Positions 13,758-16,754 of a stretch of 16,754 nt of DNA are shown in pieces. The stretch is from the NCBI GenBank assembly GCA_964235945.1, contig CAXSDV010000055.1, positions 1 to 16,754 on the forward strand, written 5' to 3'. The number at the start of each line of letters is the position of its first letter. Within the stretch, counting starts at the first letter, position 1. Position numbers and translations under genes: made by a program. Under the pieces are notes generated by a model, which saw only the letters and a program-made list of their open reading frames with translations, had not been told where the DNA came from and did no database searches. This DNA comes from JASLDZ01 sp964235945 (GTDB taxonomy: Bacteria; Pseudomonadota; Alphaproteobacteria; Caulobacterales; Caulobacteraceae).

Positions 13758-14393
13758 TCAGCTCTTGACGCCGTCGGCCTCGGCCGCCTCGCGCTTCTCA
13801 TACACATGGTCGACGAGCCCGAAGGCGAGGCTCTCCTCCGCGGACAGGAAATTGTCGCGGTCGAGCGCGGCCTCGATCTCCTCCACCGGCTTGCCCGTGT
13901 GCTTGGCGTAGATCTCGTTCAGCTTGCGCTTGGTCTTGAGGATGTCCTCGGCGTGGCGGGCGATGTCGCTGGCCTGGCCGCGGAAGCCGCCGGAGGGCTG
14001 GTGCACCATGATGCGCGCGTTGGGCAGGGCGATGCGCGAGCCGGGCTCGCCCGCCGCCAGCAGGAACGACCCCATGGAGGCCGCCATGCCCATGCACACG
14101 GTCGACACCGGGCTCTTGATGTACTGCATGGTGTCGTAGATCGCGAGGCCGCTGGTCACCACGCCGCCCGGCGAGTTGATGTACATGGCGATCTCCTTCT
14201 TCGGGTTTTCCGACTCGAGGAAGAGGAGTTGCGAACAGATCAAGGACGCCATCCCATCCTCGACCGGACCGGTCAGGAAGATGATCCGCTCCTTCAACAG
14301 GCGGGAGAAGATGTCGTAGGAGCGCTCGCCCCGGCTCGTCTGCTCGACGACCATGGGCACGAGATTCATCAGGGAAGGATGGATGATGTCCAT
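13758..14393 (-). CDS. clpP: ATP-dependent Clp protease proteolytic subunit ClpP
   Basis: A 211-residue serine peptidase that forms the tetradecameric chamber of ClpXP and ClpAP. The catalytic triad is S106 (GMAASMGS), H131 (MVHQPSGG) and D180, with spacings of 25 and 49 as in E. coli. NLVPMVVEQTSRGERSYDIFSRLLKERIIFL is the conserved N-terminal region that docks the ATPase, here preceded by eight residues. The ATG at 14393 is preferred although its GAAAGG site is 11 bases away; the internal ATG at codon 9 has no better site. It is separated from clpX by the inverted cicA-like gene, so the two protease subunits must be transcribed independently, as reported in Caulobacter. The upstream 105 bases carry a strong hairpin and a candidate promoter. 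Confidence 0.97.
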   Translation of the reverse strand: MDIIHPSLMNLVPMVVEQTSRGERSYDIFSRLLKERIIFLTGPVEDGMASLICSQLLFLESENPKKEIAMYINSPGGVVTSGLAIYDTMQYIKSPVSTVCMGMAASMGSFLLAAGEPGSRIALPNARIMVHQPSGGFRGQASDIARHAEDILKTKRKLNEIYAKHTGKPVEEIEAALDRDNFLSAEESLAFGLVDHVYEKREAAEADGVKS

Positions 14394-14422
14394 GGAGCGG
14401 ACGCCTTTCGCACAAACGGGGC

Positions 14423-14450
14423 GGGCGGGCGACGCACCGGTCGCCCGCCC
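14423..14450 (-). terminator. Perfect 11-bp hairpin between parC and clpP
   Basis: GGGCGGGCGAC (14423-14433) and GTCGCCCGCCC (14440-14450) pair perfectly around a 6-base loop, all GC-rich except one base pair. On the minus strand it follows the parC stop by 48 bases and precedes the clpP start by 29. It fits a terminator for parC, although the bases after it are only GTTTG, not a T-run. It could instead be a structured leader of clpP if transcription starts at the promoter proposed at 14460-14488. Confidence 0.55.
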
Positions 14451-14459
14451 TCGCCCGCT

Positions 14460-14488
14460 GATATCGCGTGGCGTCGCGGGGCTTGCAA
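14460..14488 (-). promoter_or_regulatory. Candidate clpP promoter
   Basis: On the minus strand TTGCAA (14488-14483) and GATATC (14465-14460) are exactly 17 bases apart, the ideal sigma-70 spacing, although each hexamer is only a partial match. CTTGCAA also resembles the -35 of heat-shock promoters (CTTGAAA), but no CCCCAT-type -10 is visible. It is the most AT-rich spot between parC and clpP. Caulobacter clpP is known to have a heat-inducible promoter immediately upstream, which supports looking here. Confidence 0.35.
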
Positions 14489-14498
14489 GGCGGGGCGG

Positions 14499-16751
14499 CT
14501 AGAGCGGCCGGAACCGCTTGTTGGCCGGCCAGCCGCGCGGGGCCGCCTTGCCCGCCGAGGCGCGCTTGCCCGACCAGTCGCGCCAGTCGGCCCACTCGCG
14601 GCGGCGGCCCGCGGCGTCCACCGTGGTCAGCCCTTCGGCCGCGGCGAACACCAGCGCGTCGCGCAGACCGCCCTCGCGGTAGGCCTGGAGCCGGACGCCC
14701 TTGCCGCGCGCCATCTCCGGCAGGTCCGCCAGGGGGAACACCAGCAGCTTGCCGTTGTCGCCCACCACCGCGAGTTGGTCGCCCTCGGCGAGGACCGCCA
14801 GCCGCGCCTCGCCCTCGTCGACGTTGAGCACGGACTTGCCCGCGCGGCGGTTGGCCAACAGCTCGTCCTCCACCGCAAGGAAGCCGTAGCCGCCGCTGGA
14901 GGCGATCACCCGCTTGCGGCCCGCCTTGAAGGTGAACACGTCGACGATGCGCGTGCGGTCGTCCAGCTCCAGCATGAGCCGCAACGGCTCGCCCTGCCCG
15001 CGCGCGCCCGGCAGCTTGTCGCACGGCAGGGTGAAGACGCGCCCGTCCGAGGCCAGGATCAACAGCCGGTCGACGGTCTCGGCGGGAACGAGGAAGGCGA
15101 GCTTGTCGCCTTCCTTGAACTTGAGCTCGCTCGGGTCCTCCACCCGGCCCTTGGCGGCGCGGATCCAGCCGCGCTCGGAGAGGATGACGGTGATCGGCTC
15201 GCGCGGGACCGCCGCCTCCAGCGCGCCCTCCACGTCCACCTGCGGCGCGTCGGCCAGGGTGGAGCGGCGGGCGGAGAGCGCCTTGTCGCGGCCCAGGCGG
15301 TCGCGGGTGGCGCGCAGGTCGGCGGCCACCTTCCTCCACTGCGCCTTGTCCGAGCCAAGTAGTTCGACCAAGCCGGCCTTTTCGGCCGCCAGCGCGTCAT
15401 GCTCGCGGCGAATCTCCATCTCCTCCAGCCGGGCCAACTGGCGCAGGCGCGTGTCGAGGATCGCCGTGGCCTGGATGTCGGTGAGGTCGAAGGCGGCGAT
15501 CAGCTTGGCCTTGGGCTCCTCCTCGAAGCGCACGATGCGGATCACCTCGTCGAGGTTGAGGTAGACGATCAGCAGGCCGTCCAGCACGTGCAGCCGCGCG
15601 TCGATCCGCTCCAGCCGCCAGCGGGCGCGGCGGCCGTCCACCTCGCGGCGATGGTCGAGGAAGTGCTGCAGGCAGGTCTTCAGCCCCATCACGCGCGGGG
15701 TGGCCGTGCGGTCCAGCACGTTGATGTTGACGGGGAAGCGCGTCTCCAGGTCGCAGAGGCGGAACAGGCTCTCCATCAGCACGGCGGGGTCGACGGTGCG
15801 CGCCTTGGGCTCGATCACCAGCCGCACCTCCTCGGCCGACTCGTCGCGCACGTCGCCCAGCAGCGGCGCCTTCTTCGTCTCGATCAGGGCTGCGAGCTGC
15901 TCGACCAGTCGCGACTTCTGCACCTGGTAGGCCATCTGCGTGACGACGATGCGCCAGCCGCCGCGGCCCGTGTCCTCCGTCTCCCAGCGCGCGCGCACGC
16001 GCACGCCGCCCCGGCCGGTCTCGTAGGCCTCCAGGAGCGAGGCGCGGCTCTCGACGATGACGCCGCCCGTCGGGAAGTCCGGACCCGGCACGCGCTCCAT
16101 CAGGTCGGCGGTGGTCGCCTCCGGCCGCTGCAGGAGCAGCAGGCAGGCGTCGATCAGCTCGTGGGCGTTGTGGGGCGGCACCGAAGTCGCCATGCCCACC
16201 GCGATGCCGGCCGAGCCGTTGGCGAGGAGGTTGGGAAAAGCGGCGGGCAGCACCACCGGCTCGCTGTCCTCGCCGTCGTAGGTCGGGCGGAAGTCGACCG
16301 CGTCCTCGTCGGCGCCCTCCATCAGCATCATGGCGGCGGGGGTGAGCTTGCACTCGGTGTAGCGCATGGCCGCGGCGTTATCGCCGTCGATGTTGCCGAA
16401 GTTTCCCTGGCCGTCGATCAGCGGATAGCGCTGGGCGAAGTCCTGGGCGAGGCGGACCAGCGCCTCGTAGACCGACACGTCGCCGTGGGGGTGGAAACGG
16501 CCGATCACGTCGCCGACCACCCGGGCGCACTTCTTGGCGCTGGTCTCGGGGTTCAGCCGCATCTGGCGCATGGAGTGGAGCAGGCGCCGGTGCACGGGCT
16601 TCAGCCCGTCGCGCACGTCCGGCAGGGCGCGGTTCATGATGGTGGAAAGGGCGTAGGCGAGGTAACGCCGGCTCAGCGCCTCGGTCAGCGGCTCCTCGAT
16701 GATGCGGCCGCCGTCCTCGGGCGGCGCCGGCGGCGGCACGTGCTTGGTCAT
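14499..16751 (-). CDS. parC: DNA topoisomerase IV subunit A
   Basis: A complete 750-residue type IIA topoisomerase breakage-reunion subunit, which with ParE decatenates replicated chromosomes. PLTEALSRRYLAYALSTIMNRALPDVRDGLKPVHRRLL is the family N-terminus. The quinolone-site region GRFHPHGDVSVYEALV spans 84-99 and the catalytic tyrosine is Y131 in AAAMRYTECKLT. A coiled-coil tower is readable near 440-500 (DLTDIQATAILDTRLRQLARLEEMEI). The C-terminal part is a beta-pinwheel-type domain without the GyrA box, which together with the length and the LIDGQGNFGNIDGD context argues for ParC over GyrA. The C-terminus is basic. The position equivalent to E. coli ParC Ser80 is Val92, whereas Glu84 is kept (E96). 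The start ATG is three bases from the window edge, so its upstream signals are not visible. Confidence 0.95.
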   Translation of the reverse strand: MTKHVPPPAPPEDGGRIIEEPLTEALSRRYLAYALSTIMNRALPDVRDGLKPVHRRLLHSMRQMRLNPETSAKKCARVVGDVIGRFHPHGDVSVYEALVRLAQDFAQRYPLIDGQGNFGNIDGDNAAAMRYTECKLTPAAMMLMEGADEDAVDFRPTYDGEDSEPVVLPAAFPNLLANGSAGIAVGMATSVPPHNAHELIDACLLLLQRPEATTADLMERVPGPDFPTGGVIVESRASLLEAYETGRGGVRVRARWETEDTGRGGWRIVVTQMAYQVQKSRLVEQLAALIETKKAPLLGDVRDESAEEVRLVIEPKARTVDPAVLMESLFRLCDLETRFPVNINVLDRTATPRVMGLKTCLQHFLDHRREVDGRRARWRLERIDARLHVLDGLLIVYLNLDEVIRIVRFEEEPKAKLIAAFDLTDIQATAILDTRLRQLARLEEMEIRREHDALAAEKAGLVELLGSDKAQWRKVAADLRATRDRLGRDKALSARRSTLADAPQVDVEGALEAAVPREPITVILSERGWIRAAKGRVEDPSELKFKEGDKLAFLVPAETVDRLLILASDGRVFTLPCDKLPGARGQGEPLRLMLELDDRTRIVDVFTFKAGRKRVIASSGGYGFLAVEDELLANRRAGKSVLNVDEGEARLAVLAEGDQLAVVGDNGKLLVFPLADLPEMARGKGVRLQAYREGGLRDALVFAAAEGLTTVDAAGRRREWADWRDWSGKRASAGKAAPRGWPANKRFRPL

Positions 16752-16754
16752 GGG

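Noticed and set aside
1..16754. CRISPR arrays, insertion sequences, prophage or toxin-antitoxin genes.
   Set aside because: No regularly spaced repeats, transposase or integrase motifs, terminal inverted repeats or phage genes were seen. MazG here is the pyrophosphohydrolase and has no mazEF genes beside it.

Overview
The window comes from a high-GC alphaproteobacterium, most likely a member of the Caulobacterales (Caulobacter/Phenylobacterium-like). The strongest evidence is the gene order clpX - inverted HAD-phosphatase gene (cicA) - clpP, the arrangement described for Caulobacter crescentus, together with a PopA-like tandem-receiver/degenerate-GGDEF protein. Dense coding, extreme third-position GC and many start/stop overlaps fit a compact chromosomal housekeeping region. 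I see no insertion sequence, prophage, CRISPR array or integron.

Layout. (1) 1-6284, all on the minus strand. In transcription order this holds an RlpA-type lipoprotein, thymidylate kinase (tmk), DNA polymerase III delta' (holB), a TatD-family nuclease and a metallo-beta-lactamase-fold hydrolase. Then come a formate/nitrite-type channel, the NTP pyrophosphohydrolase MazG, and the first 52 codons of an acyltransferase-3 protein that runs off the window. tmk, holB and tatD overlap by 1-4 bases and form a tight operon. (2) 6397-11391, all on the plus strand: a small membrane-anchored Ala/Pro-rich protein of unknown function, tRNA-Ser(UGA), the three-domain DNA repair enzyme LigD, a TusA-family sulfurtransferase overlapping ligD, and the PopA-like protein. 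(3) 11641-16751: clpX (minus), cicA-like HAD phosphatase (plus), clpP (minus) and a complete parC (minus).

How the parts relate. tmk and holB supply dTTP precursors and the replicative clamp loader. parC decatenates daughter chromosomes. MazG cleans the nucleotide pool. LigD performs Ku-dependent end joining, but no ku gene is present here. The most striking feature is a PopA-like c-di-GMP effector gene next to the genes for ClpXP. In Caulobacter, PopA bound to c-di-GMP helps deliver the cell-cycle regulator CtrA to ClpXP. Here the effector keeps the c-di-GMP inhibitory-site motif RVED but has lost the GGDEF active site and both receiver phospho-acceptor positions.

The only gene-free stretches over about 100 bases are 159-325, 1148-1252 (terminator-like hairpin), 6285-6396, 11392-11640, 12907-13118 (divergent promoter region with paired direct repeats) and 14394-14498 (perfect 11-bp hairpin and candidate clpP promoter). 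All assignments rest on reading motifs and context; no database search was possible.
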